60,000 bases of DNA, taken from the NCBI RefSeq assembly GCF_037975245.1, contig NC_092563.1, positions 8,591,001 to 8,651,000 on the forward strand, read 5' to 3'. The translations under genes and the position numbers were made by a program. A model generated the notes under the pieces. It worked only from the letters and a program-made list of their open reading frames with translations. It searched no databases and was not told where the DNA came from. Shown here piece after piece: positions 34,911 to 50,889 of this stretch (the first letter of the stretch is position 1; each line of letters begins with the position of its first letter). The DNA comes from Apostichopus japonicus. Its lineage: Eukaryota; Echinodermata; Holothuroidea; Aspidochirotida; Stichopodidae.

Positions 34911-37189
34911 AAGTAAATCCACGAATTTCACGACTTTCAGATTTTTACAAAACCGAATACCTGGAAAACACATTTGATTTCTTGTAACTTGCATGCATGT
35001 ACACAGCACAGTACACATTTGTACTGACATATCTGTAATACATTGTAATTGTAATTATTGCATGAGTCCTTGGCAGTCGAACATTGCAGCCTCTTAACGA
35101 ATCAACATTTCTCAAAGGGAAGGGGAGACCATTGAATGTATTCGAATCTCTCCAAACGTATCCTGTGTTCAACCCCGTGACAGTATAAATGCTCTTCATG
35201 ACCTATCATAAAGTAGAACTGCACGAATCTTGATCCAATTTGTTGCTTAGTAGCCATTTTCTTCCTTCCTTCTATCGTTCAAACTATTTTACCGGATTGG
35301 CAACATACTGAAATAATAATTACATGTATAGACAAATAATATTAACAAATGCCTTAAAAGGTAACTTGATCAACACGTTTATTTCTTTCTTCCTTAAAAA
35401 TTTTCAAAGTTTGAACAGTTTTGAAAGCTTAAAACAGATGTAGAAGAAGTGTTTAAAATATACATAGAGCACCAATGGTGCAGTAGTTAATACTATAACA
35501 GTATTATTGAACACTCCAAATTGTCTTTTACACAGAACAAATATACTCTATTAATGAATGAAGCTATCATGTATGAAAACGAGAGAAGTTGGTTAAGGGA
35601 GTTGTAAAGAAGAATGTTAATTGCAATCCAACCAAAACTGTTGTATGTTGATCATGAAATGAACACAGTCAATGTGAGCTTTTAAATCGCAAAGACTTAC
35701 AGGTAACTACATTGCCAAATTAACGAAGTTGCGACCTATGTTTTGAAAAATACAATAGATATACAAAACCAGAATGCAAAATGCATTAAGGTTTCGATGA
35801 CTTCAATGCACTAGACTTCTGCTCGTTAGTATAACCAGAACTAGCTGTTACAATACCACTATGGCATGATAAACACAGGTCAGTGTACTGTACGTGGCAA
35901 CACACCTCCACCAAAAACAATAGCGGTATTATATTCACTGTTATGAATCCACACACCAATATAGGTATCCACACACCAGAATAGGTATCCACGATTTCAT
36001 CGAAAACTATCATGTAAAATGTTTTTCAGAGTTTGACCTCTGGTGACCTATAGGAGACTTGACCTCACAAGCAATATGATTCTTGTACTCAATATGGCAA
36101 ATCCATAACCATGTATGAAAAGTATCCATGATTTCTAACATGAGAAGTCATGTTTTGAAGGTTTTCAGGCCTCGGCAAATATTTTTTAAAGTACTCGCTA
36201 TTTGGCGACCGTGGCTAAAAATCTACTCGCCAATTTTCATTCGCAACTAGGCTATGATTGTTGTTCAAGTCTCCAAAGTGTAGATCTGACACATCAATAC
36301 TTTCAATGAACAAAGTTGTGCAGTTGGGCAGATACATGGTGCTACGTAATTGCGAATTGGAAAGTCATGCTTCTTTGCAGTATGAAATTAAACTTGAAAC
36401 AATGAAAATCTGAGGTTGTTAGAGCATATATCTTCCAAAAATCTTAGCAGCAACAACAGGTTACTTGTCTCAAAACTGTTTAAATTGTTCGATACTTTGC
36501 AAATAATGACTGATAGCCAGTAGTAATATGCCTTAAGAAATAATTAAGGAGATGTTTTGCCATCTTAAGTGTATTGGTATTCTGACTGGTATTATTCACG
36601 TTGTTGTGTTAGCGAAACCTATTCTACCCAACCGTTGCTTGCCTAGACAGAATTAAAATTGCTCACAGGCCTAGCCAGGTTTGTTCAAGTTGTTCGATAA
36701 TCATAAACGTGTCGAAAGTGGAACATCACTTTTAAGGGCTAGCAATGCTGAAACTGGTGGAAGAGACTACATTAATTGAGATCAACAGCCGATCCAGACA
36801 AAAGCCCGTGAACTCACTGCCAAACTAAGACCGTGTTACACAATCATATATTTCGCATTGAGATTGGTAATAAAAATTGGTTTCCTGAACACTGCCTGGT
36901 CACACCGAAACTACTTCCAACCTCAAATAAATACGACGGAAAACGACCAATAGAACCGCTGTACTACGAACTTCAAGTAGAAACACCTTTCTGAAAGCAA
37001 CATAAGGATTCCGATCGGCTCGTTGAAACCAATGCAAATATGTTCGTGTTTTCAGTTTTGGGTTCTACGGATGTCGAAAAGCTCATTTCCAATTGCCAAT
37101 AGCCCCCTATTCGTATTAGGCGTAACGCAAATGTTATCAGATCCGTTATCTGGTCCGTGGGAGATACGGTAGCTTATAAAACAAGGTTT
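34911..37189. other. Gene-poor unique sequence
   Basis: AT-rich. Near 36030-36070 there is a diverged GACCTCTGGTGACC phrase related to the tandem repeat at 37190. No gene seen. Confidence 0.5.
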
Positions 37190-37620
37190 CAACAATTGTC
37201 CGTCTGGTGACTCCAACTGACCTTTGACCTCAATAAAATCTTGTACTGAACGTGTACCAACAACACACTAAATATACGATTCGTCCAACCTTCCCTTCTT
37301 GAGTTATCGTGTTTACAAGATTAACTAAATTTGACCCCTGGTGACCCCAAATGACCTTTGATCTCCACAAAAAAATATTGGCTGTTGCCTCTTAAAATGG
37401 TCCTTCCACTCACGAAATATGAGATTGGTCCACGTTCACCTCCTTGAGATATTGTCTTTACAGGGTTTTCACTATTTGGCCCCTGGTGACACCAAATGAC
37501 CTTTGACCTCCCTACAAAACAATAGGGTTTTATACCTCAGGTGGTACTCATATACACCAAATATTAGATTGGCCCAAGCTCCTCTTCTTGAGATATCATG
37601 TTTACAAGCGAGGCGTCACA
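37190..37620 (-). repeat. AGGTCA-rich tandem repeat, ~3 units
   Basis: Three diverged units of roughly 125-145 bp. Each has a CTGGTGAC..CAA(C/A)TGACCTTTGA block and later a CTTGAGATAT/CTTGAGTTAT phrase before GTTTACA. Perfect DR1 elements (TGACCTTTGACCT) lie at 37218-37230 and 37497-37509, with a one-base variant at about 37350-37362. It is the reverse orientation of the family at 1723-2100. Confidence 0.8.
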
Positions 37621-41099
<3,479 letters not shown>

Positions 41100-42270
41100 A
41101 TCATGAGATTTTTCTCCACTTAGTGCTTTTTCAATCTATTTGTTTTTCAATTTCAATCCAAGCATTAAAATGGCTCACAGCCTCAGAAATGGCATTTGCT
41201 AACTTATTTTTACAATGGTTTTTTACAAAGCAACACATAGAGTAGAAATGGATCTTTGTTATTATTTCTCTGTAAAAAGAGGTCAGTGGGATAGCGTCTA
41301 GGTTTGTTTGTAAGTACCCTATTTCATCTATTATGTAGGATTTGAAGTGGCCTTAAATATGAAACTTTATCTGCACTATCAATTTCAATTGCATATCTTA
41401 GTGTAAAGTAAAAGAAAAGAATAGTAGATGTGAGTGGCAATCGCTTCAGAAAGATTTCCGCTTAGGTTGTTAAAAATACCAAAATAATTACCCAGGGAGT
41501 TTACATTGATTGTCTTTAAGTGGTTCGTCCAAGAAAGCTTATCATCAATTACTAATCCTAAATACTTCGTACTGGATGATTTACATATTGCATCACCATT
41601 AAAAGTAAAATCATCATGACAACAGTGACTCGTATCTTTGGCATGAAAATGGTGTAATTTGTTTTCCCTGAGTGGAGGCTAAGTTTATTACAGTCGCGCT
41701 AATTCTTAAGTTGTCTTAGAGTCTAAGTAGCCTTAGCGGGTTAACTGTTTGCAATCATTATCAAACAGTAAAGCATTAGTAGAATCTGCAAAAGGACTAG
41801 TAGAAACGTTTGTCATCGCTTTGTGAATAAAATTGACATGAACAAGGAAGAGCAGGGGGGTCCCAGAAAGGATCCTTGGGGACACCGTTAATAACGTTTA
41901 AGTAATTAGAGTAAGTAACCTTTACATAAATAAATTGCTGTATGTTGTGTAAATAGCTAGCCAATGTATCATATGCCGTACCACGAACACCATAGTGATA
42001 TAATTCCATTAAAGGGATACACTTTTACCCACGTCAAGCTGACAGCGAACAGTTTTTAAAGATTCTAACAAAGCATGGGTTGTTGAGTGACATTCCCTCA
42101 AGCCAAACTGGAAATCATAGAAATGTTATCAGAAGTGTGTTAAAATGAGATAACACACGTATGGGCCTGTATTTCTGGGGTATAATAGATTCACTCTTCT
42201 TGAGTAAAGGGATGACTTTGGCAACCTCTAGCACATCTGGGTAAATTTTAACTTTGAAATACATTGTTAA
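41100..42270 (-). pseudogene. LINE reverse transcriptase remnant (CR1/L2-like)
   Basis: Read on the minus strand, the pieces fall in LINE RT order across several frames. These are EVAKVIPLLKK...YRPI near 42220-42150, FGLRECHSTTHALLESLK near 42100, YHYGVRGTAYDTLASYLHN followed by YLNVINGVPKD near 42000-41870, a decayed FADD box now FADS (41781-41792), and SSTKYLGLVIDDKLSWTNHL near 41580-41540. Multiple shifts and stops show it is an old inactive copy. It ends about 490 bp upstream of the host gene start at 42759. Confidence 0.85.
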
Positions 42271-42743
42271 AGACATGAGATAAACATATCACAGGGACAC
42301 AAGTGCTGGAATATTTTGTGCACGAACGTAAAGAGCACTTTCCTGATTGCGTTTATTGTGTGTGTTGTATTCACGTATTATTAGTGAGCATTCCAGACAC
42401 TGTTAAGATGAGCATAAAAAACAAGAACGTAAATATCAATAATCAACACGTCGGGAATTTGTTGACATATTGCACTTCCTGCGAAAATAAAATAAGTACA
42501 GGAGAGTAAGTTGAAGTATTTTATAGGTTGTTTTATCAGGGTTGAAATAGTCGAGTCAGCTACGTCCGTGTAAACGGTATCCTGATGGTCATAGAATAGT
42601 TCATACCGACAGATGTCGGATATCGTGATGTTTTGTTCACGATTAATGTTCGTTGGCTTTGGTCATCCAGTGAATTTTAGATCATGCAGCACTAACGATA
42701 CATTTAATGAAGAAACATTATCTTACCTTCTTACTATTAACAG

Positions 42744-42758
42744 CAACGGGGAATCAAC
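42744..42758 (+). other. Probable 5' UTR start after a splice acceptor
   Basis: TTACCTTCTTACTATTAACAG directly precedes this segment and looks like a pyrimidine-rich acceptor ending at 42743. This would place an untranslated first exon and promoter further upstream. The ATG at 42759 sits in AATCAACATGGG, an acceptable initiation context. Confidence 0.4.
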
Positions 42759-45195
42759 ATGGGCCACCTCTCTTTTCTTCTAATCCTGGCTATAGTCTGG
42801 TGTGTTGATGGAGCCAAAACATTGCCTCAAAAATGTATTTTTGATTGGAAAATCGACTGGAATCGCCCATCAACCGACTCTTCGCCCGCAGTCTTGTCAT
42901 TTGAAACTCCTGGAGTGCTTGTTTCTGGGGATATCGATATAACTTTTTCTGAGTTACTGGAATTCACGGGACTATTGTGGAACGCCAGATCGCCACTAGA
43001 GATAACGGGTTTAATTTGCCAGAACTACGGACCTTACATCTATTCAATGATGCCAGACGAGAATTTCAAGGCAGAATGTAATCAAGTCGTCACAGCGCTC
43101 GATAAATCGACCGAGATTGATATTTCCACAGATTGCATAACAATGTTTGAAACATTTCATATCGATAGCGGAATTTCTGATCTGGTTAATCAGTATCTAG
43201 GTTACAGTTACTATTGTCAAACACCTACAGACGATAGCATCTTAGACTTTTCAAATGAAGGCTTCGAATGTGGACTCCAAGAAATCGCAATCGTGAAAGC
43301 ACTCGATATAATCGAAGTGGCTTCGAGGGTAGCATTCGATCTGTTGGATTGGCTTGGACCTTCCCCGTTCTCAGCTGATGTATACGGGCTCTGCTCCGCA
43401 TTGAGACTGTTGAGTAATATGCAGATTGATGACATTCTGGGTGAGGTAAAGTCAATTGGTAATTATGTAGTTGCCGAGGCGCTAGAATTATTCAATACCG
43501 TCGACGGTTGTGGCTCTCTCATTGACGAACAAACTTTGCAGATTATTGATCAGGCGATATATCCGGACCTGCAGGAGGGAATTTGCGATTTCTTTGCCGG
43601 TAATCCCTCTCAAGAGGAGTATGAAAGCAAAGCGGATGACATAATTGACAGTATATTATCAGTTCTTATCGATAAAGAACAGTGCATCAATATCGTAAAA
43701 GTGTTGACAGAAAATTATCCATTGGACTTTGAATTTTTCGAAACACTCACAGGCTTTGACATTTTTAGTAATAGTGAACAGGAACGTTTTTGTGCCAAAA
43801 TCAAAGAATCTTTTTCCCGCAGCTCGCAGTACACTCCCTCGCAGTACGTCTTTCCCGAAAATATTGCCATTGATTATTTTCAATTTACCGAGCCTGGAGA
43901 GCTACTACCTAACTTCTATTTTACGAATGCTCTTGACGTGATCGGAGCATTCCTCAGATCTGAAACTGTTGCAGATGGTATGGGGGTGCTTTGCACTGTG
44001 TTTGAGCCTCTTCTGACTGACGAGCTTCGATCTGATGGTGTCATTCAAATATGCAAAGCGTTCGCAAACGGCGATAATGTTGCCACTGAACGGCTATGCA
44101 GGGAAATCACTCTTCCGTTGCAATCCTATTACCCAACTCTGGCATCATTGAGATTTCCTTCCGATGCTTATGTAATAGTGCCTGGTGTGGACGCGATGAG
44201 GAAATTATTCCAGTTAGAAGAATTATCTCCACAAAGTGTCTGTCGAGCTTTGGACAACTTTGCCTCTTCTCCAAACAACCTACAATCCGTATTTCGTCAC
44301 ATCCTAGATGCGTATATCACAGAACTGCTACCAATGGCAAGCGATATTTGTAACGACTACAAAAATGTCATCAACTTCTTAACATATGGCCGCCATCAAG
44401 ACATTGCTGCGGAAATTGCCGATCTAATTTCCAAATACCTTGGATTTACTAATCGCAACGATCTTTGTAGAATGATTTCTGATGGCATTGATGGAGAGTC
44501 GGGGCGTGCCAAAGACGATTCAACATCATTTTTTGTAGACGAAGCGCTCATGGTCTTTACTAATAAGAATCGTTGTACTGAAATAATAGACATATCTAAA
44601 GTTTTCTTCAGATATAGGACAAACGCAGACGCAGATGAATTTATTAAACTGGTGACTGGTTATGAAACCACAGAAACACTTTGTGAGTTAGTGACGTCGT
44701 CGTTCGCTGATGAATGCTCAGGTGAGTGATAGACACTGGGCTAGTTTATACGTTAAATGTATATCAATTTCATGATAACTTTTGGAAAGTAGTTTTACAA
44801 CTCAGTGTTGTGATTACTTGACGATGATTGCACAATCATGGCTAATCTTTAACACGACTTATAACTACAGATCACGTCATTTCCAGCTTTGACGTTGTAG
44901 TGACTGGTTCAATGACAGCAATATAACAATTTGTTTTGCAAGAGTAAGTCGCAATCAAGAACAAACTGTGTGGGTACTTTGCTAAAATACTTTCAAAATC
45001 ACTGGAACATACGTTGTAATGATAAGTTAACGAAAACAGCTCAGTTCAATCAGATTCAGAACATTTCCCTAATCACCTTACAAGTAATATTATTTGTTAT
45101 GGACAGTTCCCACAGGTAGGACAGCTACTCGCATCTACTCTCCTTTTGTGATGTTGGTTATGCTCCTTGCATCTGGTGTGTTTCGCAGTCTTTAG
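42759..45195 (+). CDS. Secreted, probably GPI-anchored cysteine-paired repeat protein (unrecognised family), two coding exons
   Basis: Exon 1 is 42759-44721. It has an N-terminal signal peptide (hydrophobic residues 4-15, likely cleavage after VDG) and then about 630 residues of acidic, mostly helical sequence with 20 cysteines outside the signal. Cysteines recur in pairs. One type is (Q/R)C followed by a hydrophobic helix, the other (L/F/I/V)C after a G(F/Y)-type turn. The gap is 35 residues for C309-C345 and C606-C642 and 38 for C531-C570, so the protein looks built from diverged repeats. I know no family for it. Exon 1 ends CTCAG|GTGAGT in phase 1. The next acceptor CCCACAG gives exon 2 (45116-45195), reading GRTATRIYSP, a hydrophobic stretch VMLVMLLASGV, then FRSL and a stop. 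That is a GPI-signal layout, giving about 680 residues in total. Reading through the donor instead would end after GE at 44729. Transcript support is lacking. Confidence 0.7.
44722..45115 (+). other. Intron of the cysteine-repeat gene
   Basis: A 394-bp intron with donor GTGAGT and acceptor TCCCACAG. The first in-frame codons after the donor end in TGA at 44727-44729, so retention would give a protein without the hydrophobic tail. Confidence 0.6.
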
Positions 45196-47068
45196 GTAAG
45201 TAAAACTACACTATGCTTAACAGTTTCTACACTTATGATGTCTTAAAATAATTACATTTTTAATACCATTCAAGCCAAGTGACGGTTGTACGATTATTTT
45301 TTTTTTCAATGGAACCAGACTAAAGTATAACTAGATCAAAGCACATTGTAGACTTTTAGATTTTGTTTCTGCGTAAGTATCGTGATAATTAGTCCTGTAC
45401 CGGTCTTTAGGTTTTTTTTTTTTTTTAAAGACATTGAAGACTCGCCCCAAACCGCGTGCTGCCCTTTGAAATAAGTTACCTTTCCGTTGCTTGCAAGTGA
45501 AGTTTTCTTCTTGTCGCTACAAAATGCAGACAGTAATGAAACGTGATACATTGTTATCTTTTATCTGGACCTGAGATCAGGGAGTTCCAGAACAACTCCC
45601 TGTTGAGATGTCCATCGCTGCTATGTACACTGTGTTGCGGGTATTAACCGTATCTGCATGTATTGAATGTACACTAGTGTCTAATTACCGACGATAGATG
45701 CGTGTGTATTTTCTGGGATTGATGGTGGTGTCTAACACTTCTGTTACACCTCATTCGAAACTAGGTCAGATTACCGGCAACAGACGTTTCTCTGTGCGCG
45801 AGTCTTCATTCCCTTTAAGTAACCTTATACTAATCATATATCAATACTCTCAAAGTAGTGTATTTCTAATGATACTGCTACCCACTATACCTACAAGTAT
45901 ATCAACAACCAGACCATTAACGTATGTATTGCCCAACTACGCAAGACAATGTCCATCTTTTCTATTACTTGAAGAAATAACAATAACATTGAAAAGAATC
46001 AATTTAGGGATTAGTTTTGACTGACATGCGTAAAGATGAGTAAGTTTGAAACAAGCTTCAAGCAGTTAACTATCTAAATAACCCAAATGTATAAGAAAGG
46101 CTTATATTATGTATCATATTTTACAATAAAAATCAAACTTTTTATATTTATTCTGTTCTTTTCTCTTTTCAGATTTAGGCTGAACATTTCTCGGTGTCAC
46201 TATTTTTGCTGTCGTCCCTGTTTACTTGCTTATGTAAATTTGATTTTCTATCTGATTATAATATCTACTTTCAACGTGAGATATTATTTTAGAGTATATT
46301 CATTATCATTACTATAGGGTCTCTTGGACGCGAGGCAACTAATCACAGGGATAACCGGAAGAGGGGAGGAGGAGAGGGGGGGGGGGCATTCCATTTGGTC
46401 CTACACCTGATATTGATTAGGGCTAGCTTCTACAAAGACATACGGTATATATATATAATCTCCAAGCTCTCAAGATAGATTCAATCAGAAACGGACTGCA
46501 CAGACGGTAACATGCAACAAACAGTTGTATGCAGTTTCTGTGTTATATATGTGAATTCCATTTAAAACAGTATACAGCATATGGTGGCATAATGACACAT
46601 ATTTGTGTGTGATGATCACTTGATCACAGTGAACAATAAAGTAAATATAGTGAATGATTAAATTAAAAGAAAAGATGATCAACTTAAATACAACAGCGCA
46701 CCATTTACATTTTTAGATTTATTTTTTCAAACCACAAGCCACACTATGACTCATTACGCAGATTTTTAAGTCCATTTCGTTGGACGGTTTGGTTTGAGTT
46801 CTAGTTTTGGTAAACTTTATTAATGCCATTAATTTCATAGTCTTCTCAAAATCCTTGTGAATATTTCAATAAAACTAATTGACTTTAGGCTGTAGTTTTC
46901 AACTTATTTTTAAGTGGCTTTATGCGGTATTTCTTTGCAGTTTTATTTTTGGGGTTCAATACAGAAACCTACAACTAAAGTATCAGCACTTTTCATTTCT
47001 TTTTAGTCTTTGTTTATCACAACAGGAATTTCACTTCAATATATCATCATGCGTTGTGCGATTTCTCA
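45196..47068 (+). other. Probable 3' UTR intron and downstream sequence
   Basis: GTAAGT follows the stop codon immediately (45196-45201), suggesting an intron in the 3' UTR. A strong acceptor, TTCTTTTCTCTTTTCAG, ends at about 46171 and may open the last exon; AATAAA signals occur at about 46635 and 46869. A G run lies near 46376-46386. No other coding content is recognised. Confidence 0.35.
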
Positions 47069-47069
47069 T

Positions 47070-47825
47070 TGGTATAGGGTGGATGAAAATGGTGGCATAT
47101 GATGGATGACGAAGGTGGTATAGGGTGGATCAAGAAGGTGTCATAAGCAGGATGAAGAAAGTGGTGTAGGGTGGATCAAGAATTAAGATGGTATATAGTG
47201 GATCAAGAAGGTTGTGAAGGTGGATAAACAAGGTGGTATTGGGTGGATCAAGAAGGTGGTATAACGTTAATCAAGAAATCGGCGTAAGGTGGATCAAGAG
47301 GGTGAAATAGAGTGGATCAGGAACGTGATATTCGGTCGATAAAAAAATTTTTAAAGTGTGGATCAAAAAGGTGGTGTAGGGTGGATCAAAAAGTTGGCAT
47401 AACGTGGATCAATAGGACGGCTTAGGATGGATCAAGAGGGTGATATAGACTGGATCTAAAAGGTGGTATATGGTGGATCAAGAAGATTATATAGTGTTGA
47501 TCAAAAAGTTTGTATATGGTTGATCAAAAATGTGGTATAGGGTAAATATTAAAAGTGGTATAGGATGGATCAAGAAGGTGGTGTAGGTGGATCAAGAAGG
47601 TGATAAAGAGTGGATCATGAACCTGATAAAGGGTGGATCAATATGGTTGTAAAGTGTGGACTAAATAGGTGTTGTACGGTGGATCAACAAGGTCATATAG
47701 GTGGATTAAGAAGGTGTTGTAGGGTGGATCAATAAGGTGGTATAGGGTGGATCAACAAGGTGGTATAGGTGGATCAAGAAAGTAGTGTACGGTGGATCGA
47801 ATAGGAGGTATAGGGTAGGTCTAGG
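47070..47825 (+). repeat. 23-bp minisatellite, copy B
   Basis: Same array as 1-745, in register unit by unit, with several percent substitutions. Left of it is unique sequence, so this is the visible edge of the array. Confidence 0.9.
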
Positions 47826-48281
47826 AGGTGCAGGTGTCAAATAATACATTATGCATTGTGCACAAGGGCGGTCTGGGTTATCAGTATGTACCGATTCAGT
47901 GATCCAACGTTGGCTCTAGAGACCACCATAAACGTTGAGCATTTGGCGCCTCGTAGGAAACTAGAACCTTTTGCGATCAAGAGGAAACTGTAACCTTCGG
48001 CTCCTCAAAGAGTCGGTATCTTCGACACCTCTGACCCATCGTAGCACCGGTTCCGGACCAGTAAATCGGAACCTGCCAAAATGACAGAAATTTACTATTA
48101 GAACCATTGTCTCGTTGGAGACGATCTTTTACCGAAGTGATCGAGAGCTATTTGCGGCCTCACCGGTCCCTTGGAAATTACTCATAATATTTAAACATAA
48201 TATATGAAATATTGCAATACTCATCTTTACATCATAAAAAAAAATAGAATGTTAAATTTATAACATGAAATCGGCTATATG

Positions 48282-48618
48282 TACCTCTTTGTTATTGCTG
48301 TCATATTTACGGTTTTCTTATAGACAGAAACGTGAAAAGACTGGTTAACTTTATACAAACTTGTTACCATAAACACAATACAGGTTGATAAAGCGTGGAC
48401 GGTAATCACAGTGGTGGTTCCCCAGAATATGTTGTTCTGTCCCCTTCGTTTCCCTTCTACATGTCCAGAACAAAAGTCATTGCAAGCTTCTGGTAAGAAA
48501 TGGTGGTGAGGGAATATTGTAGCTAACCCCCGTTGAACCCGTCTTTATTAGGTTAGTTTTATATTAGCCATTTTTTATCAGTTGCTAAGCAGCGATTCTC
48601 TCTTATGGTTTAAATGGA
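48282..48618 (+). repeat. 335-bp dispersed module, occurrence B1
   Basis: Counterpart of 1191-1527, with the acceptor-like TTTTCTTATAG and donor-like GTAAGA kept. Confidence 0.8.
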
Positions 48619-48814
48619 GGTATGAATGAAGGTATGGGTGTGTATTTTTGGGTGGGTGTGTATGCGTGTATGCGTGCATGTGCGTGAATGCACCTCTGTG
48701 CGTGTGTATTTGGCAATTGCTCATAATCGCTCTAACTTCAGAATGATAACTGGGGTACATTTCATATTTGGTAGGTAGGTTCCCTGTAGGTAGAACTGGT
48801 TTGGGATTGTTGTT

Positions 48815-49200
48815 GGTATTAGTCAAAGGTCATTTGAGGTCTGCACGGGTCACAGTCTGAAGACATTATTCACACAATATCTCAAGAAGTAGAAGTTGCA
48901 GGACGTTCAAACTTTGTGTGTAGCTTGCCGTTATTGAGTAGACGATCTGTAATGCTTTTTTTCAATGAATTTTAAAGGTCATTTGAGGTCAACAGAGGGA
49001 AAAAGTGTGAAAGTCTTGTAAACATGATATCTCAAGGAAGGTAGCCTACTCAGTTCTGATATTTGGCATGTGGATTCCCTGTATTTAGTTCAGTTAACCA
49101 TGTTTTTTGTGCTGGAGGTCAAAGGTCAGTTGTGGTCAGCAGAGGGCAAATGTGAAATTATCAAAAGTGCTATATCTCCAGAACTAGAACATGAAATAAG
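48815..49200 (+). repeat. AGGTCA-rich tandem repeat, copy B
   Basis: Counterpart of 1723-2100. DR4 of AGGTCA at 48976-48991, and DR1 at 49116-49128. The first unit has AAAGGTCATTTGAGGTCTGC near 48825, closer to a DR4 than in copy A. Confidence 0.7.
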
Positions 49201-49829
49201 CTCATATGTATATATATATATGGTATGATAGCCTTGTGCAGTTTTATACAATTTGATGTAGGTCAGAATTCATTTTGAAACAACACTATGTAAATACGAA
49301 ATTTCCTGATAGAAAACTGCAGTAGATGGCTTTTCTATAATGAGTGATAGCAATTTCACGTCTCGATTCGAAGCACTCGTATCGACATCATGAGCATTAA
49401 TGAAATGATTCTATCAGATATAGGTTTCGAAATGTACACACTGTCAGTAGGAGTGTTGTGAAGCATGATGTAGGGAGGACAGTATTGAGTGATATAAGCA
49501 TTAAAACGTTGTCAAAACTGTTTGTAGTAAATTGTATAGAAACATTGAATTATTCAAAAACATGAAGATAGCTGATCGGTGGAACCGGTGGAGTATTTTT
49601 ATTTGTCAAATCGTTCAGATTAATAAATTCTGGTTATTTGCAATGAGAACTTCCTCTTACATTATTTTCTAGCATAGTCGTGTGGTACTCAATCGTAATA
49701 GATTCATACTACTGAGGTATCCGTATCAGAGGCAGATTGGAATTCTAGTACAGATAAAGATACTAGTCCAAGACTAAGTACGCATACTCGTCCCTGAGTC
49801 ATGTTCCGAGAGAAATTCTAAGTGTACTC

Positions 49830-50615
49830 GTATCCATGTTATTGTACTCGTACTCATGGTGTTCTACTGATGGTGTTGTACTCCTACCCATGGTGTTGTA
49901 TTGTATCCTTGCGTCGTATTTGTACTCAAGGTGTTTTACTTTGCACTCGTGGTGTTGTAATCGCACTCGTGGTGTTGTAACAGACTCACGGTGATGTACT
50001 AGTACTCTCGGTGTTGTACTCATACTCATGTTGTTGTATTATATCCTTGCGTCGTACTTGTACTCAAGGTGTTGTACTTTGCACTCGTGGTGTTGTACTC
50101 GCACTCGTGGTGTTGTAACAGACTCATATTGTTATACCCGTACACATGATGTTGTACTCGTGCTCGTGGTGTTGTATTCATACCCATGGTGTTGTACTCG
50201 TTTTAATGGTGTCGTATTCATGGTGCTATACTCGATTTCGTGGTTTTATACTCGTACTCATGGTGTTGTACCCGTACTCAGGGTATTGTATTCGCACTCT
50301 TGGGTTGTACTCGTGGTGTTGTACTCGTACTCGTGGTGTCTTACTAGTGGTTTTGTACTCACACTCATGGTGTTGTACTCGTATTCCTGCTGTTGTACCC
50401 GTACTCATTGTATTGTATTCGCACTCATGGTGTTGTACTCGAGATGTTGTACTCGTACTCGTGGTGTTGTACTCGCACTCGTAGTGTTGTACTCGCACTC
50501 GTGGTGTTGTACTCGTACTCATTTTGTTGTACTCGCACTCATGGTGTAGTACTCGCACTCATGGTACAGTACTAGTACTCACGATGTTGTACTCATGGCT
50601 CTGTTGTAGTACACG
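49830..50615 (+). repeat. 20-bp minisatellite, copy B
   Basis: Counterpart of 3015-3800, almost identical over the distal 600 bp. Long open frames across it are artefacts of the 20-bp period. Confidence 0.95.
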
Positions 50616-50889
50616 TTCTACAAGTCTTTGAAATTAACATTGGATATGTTCTCGTTCTTTCGTTCTTTAGGTGACCCAGCCCGAACTATCCAGAGATCAT
50701 TCCTGATACGGTATTAAATACATATTTCCTGGCAGTGACCTGTCTAGGCGAGTTATTGCCCCAGTGAACGCATCTGTCACGCAACGTTTGATATTACAGT
50801 TCTTCAAAATTACAAATTTAAACCTTACATTGTCAAATTAATATACAAGAGTTCCGTTAAGTTAGTTTATCCACCAGTGATAACGCATA

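Noticed and set aside
42303-42509. 68-codon plus-strand frame upstream of the cysteine-repeat gene
   Set aside because: It is close to the LINE remnant and has no signal peptide or splice link to the 42744 acceptor; probably chance.
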